Under the pieces are notes generated by a model. That model had not been told where the DNA came from, ran no database searches, and saw only the letters and a list, made by a program, of their open reading frames with translations. Source: Bacteroidales bacterium UBA6267 (GTDB taxonomy: Bacteria > Bacteroidota > Bacteroidia > Bacteroidales > UBA1556). Taken from it: a stretch of 64,000 nucleotides of DNA. The position numbers were made by a program, and so were the translations under genes. Each line of letters opens with the position of its first letter. Positions within the stretch are counted from its first letter, which is position 1. The stretch covers positions 1-64,000 of the forward strand of contig DJVB01000049.1 in NCBI GenBank assembly GCA_002440745.1, in the 5' to 3' direction. Below, one piece after another: positions 45,052 through 53,615 of the stretch.

Positions 45052-45059
45052 CAAAGATA
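45052..45059 (-). promoter_or_regulatory. -7 element before the M16 gene
   Basis: TATCTTTG on the minus strand, about 150 bp before the start at 44900. The -33 partner is uncertain. The remaining space from 45060 to the tlpA-like gene at 45435 shows no gene that I would accept: the minus-strand frame at 45239-45631 merely overlaps the thioredoxin-like gene. Confidence 0.4.
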
Positions 45060-45434
45060 AAAATAGTTATGTCAATAATTTAACAATGAAATTAAAAAAT
45101 GTAAAATTATCCCATTGATTTTATAGCATTTAAAATCTTCTTAGGTTTTGGCAGGAATTGGCAAAAGACAAATCACCCAAAAACATGCGACCACGATAGG
45201 GTCGGAACGAGACCTTTTCTGATTTCCTATTTTAAAAACTATCTCTTCACAAACTCTGAACAAAGCCACATTATCACCCCCTTAGCTTTCTGTGGACCAC
45301 TCGACCGAAACCGCCTTCCATTTTTAGGCACAAAATTTGAAAACATCTGCTCTTTCCTAAATTGTTTTAGTGCTGCTGAATGGAAAAATTTTCTATTTTC
45401 GCAGCCAATTGGAACACAACTCAATACACACCTT

Positions 45435-45953
45435 ATGAGAAAATCTATTTTATTCATTGCGCTTCCGTTAATCCTCCTACTTGCCGGATTTACCTCTGAC
45501 GAAAACCTTAAGAAAATCCCATCTATCGACATTAAAGCATTGGATGGCAGTGTTTTCAACACATCTAACATCTCTAATGACGGCAACCCGATTATCATTA
45601 GTTTTTGGGCTACCTGGTGCAAACCTTGCATTCAGGAGCTTACCACAATCAACGAAGTGTATGCCGATTGGCAAGAAGAAACCGGCGTAAAATTAATAGC
45701 CGTTTCCATCGACAACACTCGTAATTCATTCAAAGTCAAACCATTTGTCGATTCCAAAGAATGGGAATATGAAGTTTACCTCGACGAAAACGGGGACTTC
45801 AAAAGAGCAATGGGCGTCAACATGGTTCCTCACACTTTTATCCTTAATGGAAAAGGGGAAATCGTTTGGCAACACACTACTTTTTCGGAAGGCGGCGAAT
45901 TGGAAATGATCGAAATAATTCGCAAAGTCAAAAAAGGAGAAGCCATTAAATAA
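45435..45953 (+). CDS. TlpA/ResA-like thioredoxin-fold protein
   Basis: This 172-residue exported protein has a signal peptide (to about residue 20) and then a thioredoxin fold with the active-site motif WCKPC (Cys62, Cys65). Later come the typical cis-Pro region (MGVNMVPHTFIL) and a GEIVWQH strand. TlpA/ResA proteins reduce periplasmic disulfides, for example for cytochrome c assembly. It is the first of three genes with an outer-membrane DUF6029 protein and an Omp28-type lipoprotein, all on the plus strand with gaps of 17 and 33 bp. Confidence 0.92.
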   Translation: MRKSILFIALPLILLLAGFTSDENLKKIPSIDIKALDGSVFNTSNISNDGNPIIISFWATWCKPCIQELTTINEVYADWQEETGVKLIAVSIDNTRNSFKVKPFVDSKEWEYEVYLDENGDFKRAMGVNMVPHTFILNGKGEIVWQHTTFSEGGELEMIEIIRKVKKGEAIK

Positions 45954-45970
45954 TTCATAATCTTAACTTT

Positions 45971-47611
45971 ATGACAAAATTTACCGGAATAATTGCCTTT
46001 GTGGCTCTTTTGGTATTCACAAAATCTGCTTTTAGTCAATCCGAATCAGGAACCCTTCATGGCAGTTTTCAGATGGATGCCCAACTTTATCAGGAAGATA
46101 CCATCATCGGCGCCATGATTCCCGATGAAAAAATCGGAGTCAATTCCTTTTTAGACCTTATCTATACCTACAAAAATTTTGAAGCTGGTGTGCGATATGA
46201 GGCTTATATGCCTCCGCTTCAAGGATTTGACCCACGCTATAAAGGTCATGGAATTCCTTATCGCTACGCAAAATATACCAATAACCAATTTGAACTCACT
46301 GCCGGTAACTTCTACGAACAATTCGGTAGCGGAATGATACTGAGGTCTTATCAAGAGTGGAATCTCGGCTTCGACAATTCTATCGATGGTATTCGCGTTA
46401 AAGCAAATTTTCCCGGTATTCGCATCACAGGCCTTGTCGGAAAACAACGCTCGTTTTGGGGAAAAGGTGATGGACTTATTCGCGGAGTTGATGCCGAAAT
46501 CCATCTTAATCAAGCATTTAAACGTTTTAACGACAAAAAGACTCAAGTCTTTATCGGTGGAAATTTTGTAAGTCGTTATCAGCAAGATTTAGATCCTATT
46601 TATATTCTTCCTGCCAATGTGGGAGCCTACTCTGGCCGACTGAATATCTATCGTGGCAACTGGGTTTTACTAACCGAAGCCGGTTATAAAATCAATGATC
46701 CAAACGCTACGAATAACATGATTTACAAGGATGGTCATGCGGTTTTGTTGACTTTAAGTTATTCTAAAAAGGGATTTGGAGCCTCACTTCAAGCCAAGCG
46801 GATTGACAATATGGACTTTCGCTCCGACCGCACCGCTACCGGATTTAATCTGCCGATAAACTATATTCCGGCTATGACTGCTCAACATGCCTACACAATG
46901 CCCGCATATTATCCTTATGCTACTCAAGCCAATGGCGAAATGGGATTGCAAGCTACTGTGCAGTATAAACTAAAAAAGAAATCGACTCTCGGCGGCAAAA
47001 CGGGAATGGGTCTCGAACTCAATTATTCCATTTCGCAGGGACTTAAAAAACAACGTGTAAATGATACCACAAGCATTGGCATGGCTGGCACAGATGGCTA
47101 TTCATCTCCATTTTTCGAAATAGGATACGAAAAATACTATCATGATTTCAATTTTAAAATCACCAAAAAAATCAATGCCAAATGGAATGTCATCCTTTCG
47201 TACTATAATATCTTTTACAATATGAATGTGATTGAAGGCCATGAAGAGCCAAATGTATTGGCTCAGACTGGTGTAGCTGATGTTTGGTGGAAATTTAAAA
47301 AATATCAGTCGCTGCATTTCGATGTAGAAGCCACTTTTGCCAAAGAAGATTGGGGAAATTGGTTTTTGGGAATGATTGAATACAACTATAAGAGCTTTTT
47401 TGCAGCGGTGATTGACCAGTACAACTACGGGAATCCGGTGGAAGCAATGCAAATACATTATCTATCGGTGAGCAGCGGATATACTTGGAGTACTACCCGA
47501 TTGGCTCTGACTTACGGAAAACAAAGTAATGGAATTCTCTGTGTTGGAGGCGTTTGCCGTGAAGTGCCCGCAACCAATGGTTTCTCAGTAAGTCTAACCA
47601 GCAGTTTTTAA
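45971..47611 (+). CDS. DUF6029 outer-membrane protein
   Basis: This 546-residue protein has a signal peptide (to SAFSQ) and then an all-beta, aromatic-rich sequence typical of outer-membrane barrels: GNFYEQFGSGMILRSYQEWNLGFDNSIDG, LDLIYTYKNFEAGVRYE, and a final aromatic strand. The family is the DUF6029 group of the Bacteroidota. It is the middle of the TlpA / DUF6029 / Omp28 unit. Its function has not been established to my knowledge; the position suggests a partner of the thiol proteins. Confidence 0.82.
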   Translation: MTKFTGIIAFVALLVFTKSAFSQSESGTLHGSFQMDAQLYQEDTIIGAMIPDEKIGVNSFLDLIYTYKNFEAGVRYEAYMPPLQGFDPRYKGHGIPYRYAKYTNNQFELTAGNFYEQFGSGMILRSYQEWNLGFDNSIDGIRVKANFPGIRITGLVGKQRSFWGKGDGLIRGVDAEIHLNQAFKRFNDKKTQVFIGGNFVSRYQQDLDPIYILPANVGAYSGRLNIYRGNWVLLTEAGYKINDPNATNNMIYKDGHAVLLTLSYSKKGFGASLQAKRIDNMDFRSDRTATGFNLPINYIPAMTAQHAYTMPAYYPYATQANGEMGLQATVQYKLKKKSTLGGKTGMGLELNYSISQGLKKQRVNDTTSIGMAGTDGYSSPFFEIGYEKYYHDFNFKITKKINAKWNVILSYYNIFYNMNVIEGHEEPNVLAQTGVADVWWKFKKYQSLHFDVEATFAKEDWGNWFLGMIEYNYKSFFAAVIDQYNYGNPVEAMQIHYLSVSSGYTWSTTRLALTYGKQSNGILCVGGVCREVPATNGFSVSLTSSF

Positions 47612-47644
47612 AACCAAAATTTACTTTTTCATTATTGATTATAA

Positions 47645-48523
47645 ATGATGCAAACTATGAATAAGCTACCTTTTTTAATATTTATTTCCCTGATATTCAT
47701 TGGATTATCTTGCGATAAAATAGATGCTCCATACACTACCACCGGCGGAAACAATAATCTAACGTCCGACACAGTCCGAAAAGTGCTTTTAGAAGATTTT
47801 ACTGGACACAGGTGTACCAATTGTCCAACAGCACATAAAATTGCGGCCGATTTACATCAACTTTATGGAGATCAGCTCATTATAGTCGCAATTCATGCAG
47901 GTTACTTTGCCAATCCTCAAAACCCGCCGTATGATTATGACTATCGTACCACTGAAGGCACTTCACTTTTCAATTTTTTTGGAGCTCAATCAACGCCGAT
48001 TGGGATGGTCAATCGAACCAAGCAAACTAATGGAGGATTTCTAATAGATAAAGGAGCATTTGCAACCGAGGTTAGCAAACAGATTGATTCATTGTCTATT
48101 AAGCCGGATTTATACATTTATCTAAACCCGACTTTTAATCAGGCAGATTCTACCTTAAGTTTGGATACTGAAGTAACCTTCCTAAAAAATATGCCTACCG
48201 GAAAGTACAATCTTTGCATAATGATTACCGAATCTGGTATGATAAGTCCACAATACAATAACAATCCTTCCATTGGCAGCGAGCCTGAAATACTTGACTA
48301 TGAGCACAAACATGTATTAAGAGGAATGGTTTCCCCTACTTTCGGTGATGAGATTTTAGATGGTTTGCCATCCCTAAATCAGCCAATTGTGAAAAACTAT
48401 GCCTCATATAAGTTCGGCAGTGATTGGAAGCCTGAAAACTGCGAGATTGTTGCTTTTGTTTATTATGCAGATGGCCCAAAAATAAACCAAATCATTCAAG
48501 CACAAGAAGTTTCAGTGAAGTAA
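47645..48523 (+). CDS. Omp28-family lipoprotein with thioredoxin-like CxxC
   Basis: This 292-residue lipoprotein has a hydrophobic signal ending in the lipobox LSC (about residue 23; the first of two close ATG codons is used here). The N-terminal half of the mature protein contains EDFTGHRCTNCPTAHKIA, the Omp28 CxxC site inside a thioredoxin-like fold. The C-terminal half is beta-rich. Omp28 is an outer-membrane lipoprotein/adhesin family of Porphyromonas and relatives. Together with the TlpA-like protein upstream it could form a surface or periplasmic thiol relay. Confidence 0.85.
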   Translation: MMQTMNKLPFLIFISLIFIGLSCDKIDAPYTTTGGNNNLTSDTVRKVLLEDFTGHRCTNCPTAHKIAADLHQLYGDQLIIVAIHAGYFANPQNPPYDYDYRTTEGTSLFNFFGAQSTPIGMVNRTKQTNGGFLIDKGAFATEVSKQIDSLSIKPDLYIYLNPTFNQADSTLSLDTEVTFLKNMPTGKYNLCIMITESGMISPQYNNNPSIGSEPEILDYEHKHVLRGMVSPTFGDEILDGLPSLNQPIVKNYASYKFGSDWKPENCEIVAFVYYADGPKINQIIQAQEVSVK

Positions 48524-48524
48524 G

Positions 48525-48720
48525 TGGTGTTTGGTGTTTGGTGTTTGTTCCTCCTTCGCCCATCTCCTTCGCCGAGGCTATGGAGATCAAGGGCTACGGA
48601 GGATAAATGTTTGGTGTTTGGTGTTGTCGATTGTCGGTTGTCGGTTTTTTTTTGAACTCAATTAACTATTTTCCACTCCCTTCTGACCTCTGCTCCATGC
48701 GCCTTGCCCTCTGCCCTCTG
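48525..48720. repeat. Intergenic repeat: imperfect hairpin flanked by GGTGTTT direct repeats
   Basis: The 272 bp between the Omp28 and ABC genes hold GGTGTTT repeated three times (48527-48547), then an imperfect 55-nt hairpin. Its outer arms are 48549-48561 and 48591-48603; its inner arms are ATCTCC (48562-48567) and GGAGAT (48582-48587). Another two or three GTGTTTGG units follow (48608-48625), then TTGTCGG twice, and at 48688-48720 a run of GCCCTCTG-like units. No ORF is present. It looks like a genome-wide dispersed intergenic repeat element; copies elsewhere cannot be checked here. Confidence 0.65.
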
Positions 48721-48795
48721 ACACAAACTTTTCGCAATTCAATTTTAAAGATTTTTTAATCAAATTTTTCCTCGAAAAACCTGTAATTTCGCCCA

Positions 48796-50568
48796 ATGAA
48801 TTCAACGAATGTTAACGAAACAAGTAATGAGTCCTTGCTTTTTAGCAATCAGGATATTTTATTGGAAATAAGAAACTTAACAATCGAATTCAAAACCGAT
48901 GGCGGTATCCAAACGGGAATAAAGAATCTAAATCTCACCCTAAACAAACAAGAAATTTTAGGAATAGTTGGTGAATCAGGTTCCGGAAAATCTGTTTCCT
49001 CATTGGCCATTATGGGTTTGCTTCCAATTCCTCCGGGGATTATCCGTTCTGGAAATATCTTTTTTAGGAAACGAAACGGTGAAATTGTTGACCTGATAAA
49101 ACTTACTCAAGAACAAAAACGAAAACTTCGTGGAAATGAGATTGCCATGATTTTTCAAGAGCCCATGACCTCACTAAACCCTGTGAAGCGATGCGGCGAG
49201 CAAGTTGCTGAAGCTTTGCTTTTGCATAAAAAGATGAGTAGGACCGATGCTAAACGGCGCACCATCGAACTCTTTAACGAGGTTAAATTGCCTCGGCCAG
49301 AACAGATTTACTCAAGTTATCCCCACCAAATCAGTGGCGGTCAGAAGCAGCGGGTGATGATTGCAATGGCTATTTCCTGCGAACCAAATCTCCTGATTGC
49401 CGATGAGCCAACAACCGCATTGGACGTTACTATCCAAAAAACCATTCTTGAAATACTCAAATCACTTCAGAAGAAATATGGCATGAGCGTCATTTTCATA
49501 ACCCACGACTTGGGAGTCATAGCCGAAATTGCACGGAAAGTGGCGGTTATCTATCGGGGAGAGATTATGGAAACAGGCGATATTGAAAAACTTTTCAAAA
49601 CACCAGAACATCCTTACACTCAGGGACTTTTGGCTTGCCGACCTCCAATCGACAAACGATTTGTTCAATTGCCAACCGTTAGCGACTTTGTGGATGCTAA
49701 CAAAGAAAAAACTGCATTTGAATATCAAGAAATCAGCGAAACGGATCGAAAAAAGCGGTTGGAGAAACTCTATTCCCAAACTCCGGTAATGCAGATTCAG
49801 AATCTTGTCACTGAGTTTATTACCGAAAAAAGCTTGTTTGGAAAAGCCAAATCAAGCGTGAAGGCTGTGAATAACGTTTCATTAGATATTTTTTCCGGTG
49901 AAACCATTGGACTTGTTGGCGAATCGGGATGTGGAAAAACCACACTTGGACGGACAATTCTGCAAATGATTGAAGCAAAATCAGGCAATATTCTCTACAA
50001 AGGTTTGGCTGCCAATAAGATGACGAACAAGCAAATGCGGCAATTCAGACGCGAAGTTCAGATAATATTTCAAGATCCGTATAGTGCATTGAATCCGCGA
50101 CTTACGGTCGGTAGCACCATCTTAGAGCCCATGACTGTTCACAAAATTGGTCAGAATCAGCGGCAACGAACCGATATGGTGATGGAATTATTGGAAAAAG
50201 TTGGGTTAAAAGAGCAACATTTTCATCGTTACCCGCATGAGTTTAGCGGAGGACAACGTCAACGCATTGTGATAGCCCGCACCTTAGCCCTTCGTCCGGA
50301 GCTAATCGTTTGCGATGAATCGGTGTCGGCCTTAGATGTTTCAGTTCAGGCTCAAGTCCTCAACCTGTTGAACGATTTAAAAAGGGATTTTGGATTTACC
50401 TACGTTTTTATTTCCCATGATTTATCTGTAGTTAAATTTATGAGCGACAGGATTGTAGTGATGAAAAACGGGGAAATTGTTGAGATAGGAGAAGCCGATT
50501 CATTATATTTTCACCCAAAAGAAAATTACACCCAAACATTGATTGACTCTATCCCAAAAGGGCTTTAA
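48796..50568 (+). CDS. Double ATPase of a peptide/nickel ABC importer (OppD-OppF / DppD-DppF fused)
   Basis: This 590-residue cytoplasmic protein has two complete ABC ATPase domains in one chain. First: Walker A GESGSGKS (59-66), Q-loop Gln121, signature ISGGQ (179-183), Walker B LLIADEP (199-205), and an H-loop in THDLGVIAE. Second: Walker A GESGCGKT (about 373), signature FSGGQRQR, Walker B LIVCDES. The Opp/Dpp C-terminal zone (HPYTQGLLACRPP) closes the first half. It powers import of oligopeptides or similar solutes; no permease or binding-protein gene lies beside it, so the partners are elsewhere. Confidence 0.9.
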   Translation: MNSTNVNETSNESLLFSNQDILLEIRNLTIEFKTDGGIQTGIKNLNLTLNKQEILGIVGESGSGKSVSSLAIMGLLPIPPGIIRSGNIFFRKRNGEIVDLIKLTQEQKRKLRGNEIAMIFQEPMTSLNPVKRCGEQVAEALLLHKKMSRTDAKRRTIELFNEVKLPRPEQIYSSYPHQISGGQKQRVMIAMAISCEPNLLIADEPTTALDVTIQKTILEILKSLQKKYGMSVIFITHDLGVIAEIARKVAVIYRGEIMETGDIEKLFKTPEHPYTQGLLACRPPIDKRFVQLPTVSDFVDANKEKTAFEYQEISETDRKKRLEKLYSQTPVMQIQNLVTEFITEKSLFGKAKSSVKAVNNVSLDIFSGETIGLVGESGCGKTTLGRTILQMIEAKSGNILYKGLAANKMTNKQMRQFRREVQIIFQDPYSALNPRLTVGSTILEPMTVHKIGQNQRQRTDMVMELLEKVGLKEQHFHRYPHEFSGGQRQRIVIARTLALRPELIVCDESVSALDVSVQAQVLNLLNDLKRDFGFTYVFISHDLSVVKFMSDRIVVMKNGEIVEIGEADSLYFHPKENYTQTLIDSIPKGL

Positions 50569-50573
50569 AACAG

Positions 50574-50646
50574 AGCCACCCACGGGATTCGAACCCGCGA
50601 CCTGCTCATTACGAGTGAGCTGCTCTACCAGCTGAGCTAAGGTGGC
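50574..50646 (-). tRNA. tRNA-Thr (anticodon CGT)
   Basis: On the minus strand the 73-nt sequence folds as a complete cloverleaf. The acceptor is GCCACCT/GGGTGGC; the D stem is GCTC/GAGC with an AGCTGGTA loop; the anticodon stem is GCTCA/TGAGC with loop CTCGTAA (anticodon CGT); the T arm is GCGGG TTCGAAT CCCGT. CCA is not encoded, so it is added after transcription. It lies 5 bp past the stop of the ABC ATPase gene on the opposite strand. Confidence 0.93.
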
Positions 50647-50671
50647 TATTTATAACAAAAAGGAAAGGAAC

Positions 50672-50718
50672 GTGAGCTGTCTCTACTTACCCATAGCTAT
50701 CGGGAGAGCTAAGGTGGC
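50672..50718 (-). pseudogene. tRNA-Thr 5'-half fragment interrupted by a palindrome
   Basis: GAGCTAAGGTGGC (50706-50718) repeats exactly the first 13 bases of the adjacent tRNA-Thr (50634-50646), and GTGAGCTG-CTCTAC-like sequence (50672-50687) repeats part of its D arm and anticodon arm. Between them sits CCCATAGCTATCGGG (50690-50704), a near-perfect palindrome not present in the tRNA. The piece cannot form a tRNA. It looks like a partial duplication later split by a palindromic element. Confidence 0.6.
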
Positions 50719-50821
50719 AAAAGGTCGGCAAAAATAATGAATTTTCGTTTTTCAGAACTTGGCTTCAATGCATTTTTTTTGATTTACCCTACACAATTAA
50801 AAAAATCAGGCAGATAAATTC

Positions 50822-50829
50822 TATTTTTG
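50822..50829 (+). promoter_or_regulatory. -7 element before tsaD
   Basis: TATTTTTG, 33 bp before the ATG at 50862. No good -33 element lies upstream, so this is based on the -7 motif. Confidence 0.45.
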
Positions 50830-50861
50830 CAACCGTTTTTTTCAACTGAGTCAAAATCAAC

Positions 50862-51905
50862 ATGTCAAATCATCAACCCATAATTTTAGGCATTGAATCT
50901 TCTTGCGACGACACGTCAGCAGCTGTTTTAATAGGTCGAAAAGTTGCCTCCAATATTATCGCTTCGCAAGCTATTCATACCAAATTTGGCGGAGTTGTAC
51001 CCGAACTTGCCTCCCGTGCTCACCAACAAAACATTATTCCCGTAGTGGACACAGCTATAAAAGAAGCAGGGATTTCCAAAACCGACCTATCCGCAATTGC
51101 CTTTACCCGAGGCCCCGGTCTGCTTGGAAGTTTATTGGTTGGTACAAGTTTCGTCAAAGGATTTAGCCTTGGGCAAAATATTCCATTGATAGAAATCGAC
51201 CATCTGCAAGCGCATATCTTAGCCCATTTCATTGAAACAGAAGGCCTTGAAAATCCTAAGTTTCCTTTTTTATGCCTAACGGTCTCTGGAGGACACACCC
51301 AGATTGTTTTGGTCAAAGACTATTTCGATATGGAAATTGTGGGCAATACTATAGATGATGCTGCGGGAGAAGCCTTTGACAAAGCCGCAAAAATTTTAGG
51401 ACTCCCCTATCCGGGCGGTCCACTTATCGACAAAATGGCTCCTGAAGGGGATGCTTTTAAATTCGACTTTCCTAAACCCAAAATACCCGGTCTTAACTTT
51501 AGTTTCAGCGGTTTAAAAACATCTTTCCTCTATCTGATTCGGGATGAATTGAAAAAAAACGCTAATTTCATTCAGGAAAACCAAAAAGACCTTGCCGCAT
51601 CTATTCAAAGAGTCATTGTGGAATCTTTGATGGACAAACTTAAAAGAGCATCTAAAGAGTTCGGTATTAAGGAAATAGCAGTTGCCGGAGGTGTTTCGGC
51701 CAACTCGGCATTAAGAAAAGCTATCTTTGAAGGTCGCGAAAAATACGGTTGGAATGCTTATATCCCACCCTTTGCCTATACCACCGACAACGCTGCAATG
51801 ATTGCAATCACAGGATATTACAAATATTTAAACAAAGAATTTGTCGATTTAGACTTCGCTCCTTATGCCCGCGCTAAGTTTAAAGTTAATACAGATTTTA
51901 AATAA
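50862..51905 (+). CDS. tsaD: tRNA N6-adenosine threonylcarbamoyltransferase TsaD
   Basis: TsaD transfers the threonylcarbamoyl group to A37 of tRNAs that read ANN codons (t6A), an essential modification made with TsaB and TsaE. The 347-residue protein is complete: LGIESSCDDTSAA at the N-terminus, the metal-binding HLQAH (His114, His118), LTVSGGHTQIV, and the late AVAGGVSANSALR and TDNAAMIA signatures. It starts 216 bp from tRNA-Thr, on the opposite strand. A partial transposase-like remnant follows. Confidence 0.95.
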   Translation: MSNHQPIILGIESSCDDTSAAVLIGRKVASNIIASQAIHTKFGGVVPELASRAHQQNIIPVVDTAIKEAGISKTDLSAIAFTRGPGLLGSLLVGTSFVKGFSLGQNIPLIEIDHLQAHILAHFIETEGLENPKFPFLCLTVSGGHTQIVLVKDYFDMEIVGNTIDDAAGEAFDKAAKILGLPYPGGPLIDKMAPEGDAFKFDFPKPKIPGLNFSFSGLKTSFLYLIRDELKKNANFIQENQKDLAASIQRVIVESLMDKLKRASKEFGIKEIAVAGGVSANSALRKAIFEGREKYGWNAYIPPFAYTTDNAAMIAITGYYKYLNKEFVDLDFAPYARAKFKVNTDFK

Positions 51906-52019
51906 GGTTTTGGTGTTCAAACCTTTATGCGATATTTTCATTAAATTGTCATCATTTTCAACCGATCCGGAATAATCATTATTAAATGTATGTGGATGGG
52001 CATGATTACAAATTGAATT

Positions 52020-52208
52020 TCAACCTACAATGGTAAGTTTCTCTATGAAAGTTTCAAGAATCATTTCCGGCGACAGATATTCCAACTCCACAATTTGTTG
52101 ATCGCCCAGTAACGGAAGCATCGAATTGAGGAAACTTCTGAGAATTTCGGGATGCTGCCCGAAAATCTTCTTGAAAACCACCTCATTCTTAGGATCTAAA
52201 TATCTCAT
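52020..52208 (-). pseudogene. N-terminal remnant of a PD-(D/E)XK nuclease/Rpn-family transposase
   Basis: Only 62 residues remain. They begin MRYLDPKNEVVFKKIFG, the conserved start of the Rpn/PD-(D/E)XK nuclease family transposases, followed by PEILRSFLNSMLPL. The frame then ends at FIEKLTIVG, before the catalytic D-x(n)-E-x-K part. The region down to 52575 has no continuing piece I can recognise. It is a decayed mobile or recombination-promoting gene. Confidence 0.75.
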
Positions 52209-52499
52209 AGCTAATAGTTTGGCGCAAAGATAAGGGAAAATTGGATTGTAGAATTATTCTTTTGAAGAATATATTATATTGTCGTTCTCTTGTCTTAACA
52301 ATTGCAGAATTTTGTTTCGGGATTGTGGAAGTATTATAGTTTGTGAATTAAGCGATTTCATCCGGTAAAATTATAAAAAAAATTATCCCTGATTAATATT
52401 TATGGTTTTTTCTTTAAAGTTTTTTACCCATGATTTTTTGTTTCGGGTCTTTTTGATGCGAACATTTATAAAAAAAACGCTTTTGAATAATAAAACCCC

Positions 52500-52527
52500 G
52501 TAAATACAATTCATGAATTGTATTTAC
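52500..52527. repeat. Perfect 28-bp palindrome
   Basis: GTAAATACAATTCA is followed immediately by its exact reverse complement, with no spacer. It lies in the 367-bp gene-poor stretch between the nuclease remnant and the PfkB-type kinase gene, about 50 bp after the kinase stop. Having no T tail in either direction it is not an ordinary terminator; an operator for a dimeric regulator, a mobile-element end or a cruciform site are possible. Confidence 0.7.
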
Positions 52528-52575
52528 ATGGTTTGTAAATAAAAAGTCGTCCAAAGGATTTTCCCCACCTCTCCC

Positions 52576-53526
52576 CTATAATTTTTCCTGCTTATGGTAG
52601 GTCTTCACAATGTCCGGTCCTATATAATTTTCGATGGACAAGCAAACATTAACTGCAAATTCATCCGAAATTTTATTAATCAATCTTGCATTTGATTCCA
52701 CTTTTTCCGCAAAATTGTGCGAGTTAATGTCAAATAAAAAAGCCGAATAAGCCAGTCCGGCATTGAAAGCATCTCCGGCTCCAATGGCCGAAACAGGTTC
52801 AATTTCAACCGATTGGTAATGTCCTATCAACTCGTTCAATTGATAATAAATACCATTTCGATTAGCTGTGTAAAAAAAAGCCTTACAACCCAAATTGGTC
52901 AAGATTTCGCGGGTGGAGTCAAAATCCTGCGTTCCGAATATCATCCTAAAATCATCATCCGAACCTTTAGTGATATGAGCAAGCTGAATATTCTCCTCGA
53001 TAAATGGTTGAACTTTGGGAAGCAAGGGCAAGTGATTGGGTCGGAAATTTGGGTCATAGATTATCAAAGCACCCTTTTGACGGGCATCTTTTAGAAATTC
53101 CACCAATTTTTTGCGAATAGTCTCCTTTATCCCAAAAAAAGACCCGAAAACGATGATGTCGTTAGACTTTTCAGGAAGTTGAGGATAATGCAAATCAGGC
53201 AAATTTGGCGCATCAAGTTTGTAAAATACATATTTAGGGTGATTGATATCCTCAATAAAAGCAATTGCAAGACGGGAACGGCTGCCCGGATAGCTCACAA
53301 AATGCTGAATGCCAACAGAATTTTTCGATAAAAAATCCGACATTAGATTCCCAATTGGGTCGTCTCCCGTATCCCCGACATATTCAACAGGCATCCCTAA
53401 TCTGCCAAGCGAAACGGCGGTATTCAATAGAGCTCCTCCAACAGAAGCATCTTTTGGTTTTCCATCCTTAATAATGATGTCATAAATGGCTTCCCCTATG
53501 CAATAGATAGTACGATTTTGATTCAT
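52576..53526 (-). CDS. PfkB-family carbohydrate kinase (fructokinase-like)
   Basis: This 316-residue cytoplasmic kinase of the ribokinase/PfkB family has the N-terminal GG motif SVGGALLNTAVSLGRLGMPVEYVG and the C-terminal anion-hole/ATP signature AIGAGDAFNAGLAY, with the catalytic Asp in GAGDAF. It resembles fructokinases (ATP + fructose to fructose 6-phosphate), but other sugars cannot be excluded. No sugar transporter or hydrolase neighbours it. The rnf operon ends upstream with its own terminator. Confidence 0.88.
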   Translation of the reverse strand: MNQNRTIYCIGEAIYDIIIKDGKPKDASVGGALLNTAVSLGRLGMPVEYVGDTGDDPIGNLMSDFLSKNSVGIQHFVSYPGSRSRLAIAFIEDINHPKYVFYKLDAPNLPDLHYPQLPEKSNDIIVFGSFFGIKETIRKKLVEFLKDARQKGALIIYDPNFRPNHLPLLPKVQPFIEENIQLAHITKGSDDDFRMIFGTQDFDSTREILTNLGCKAFFYTANRNGIYYQLNELIGHYQSVEIEPVSAIGAGDAFNAGLAYSAFLFDINSHNFAEKVESNARLINKISDEFAVNVCLSIENYIGPDIVKTYHKQEKL

Positions 53527-53553
53527 AGCGTATTATTAAGGCAGCAAATTTAA

Positions 53554-53595
53554 TGGATAAAAAGAAAAAGCACCACGAAAAAACGCGATGCTTTG
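53554..53595 (-). terminator. Rho-independent terminator of the rnf operon
   Basis: On the minus strand AAAGCATCGCG pairs with CGTGGTGCTTT (11 bp including two G-T pairs) around a run of T residues, followed by TTCTTTTT. It lies 20 bp after the rnfA stop. Confidence 0.82.
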
Positions 53596-53615
53596 AAAAT
53601 ATATTCAGTTTTAGG

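Noticed and set aside
45239..45631. 130-codon minus-strand ORF before and across the TlpA-like gene
   Set aside because: It runs antisense through the signal peptide and CxxC region of a well-supported thioredoxin-like gene and shows no family pattern.
48525..48720. Possible CRISPR array
   Set aside because: The repeated units are short, tandem and of unequal type with no regular spacers, and no cas genes are present.
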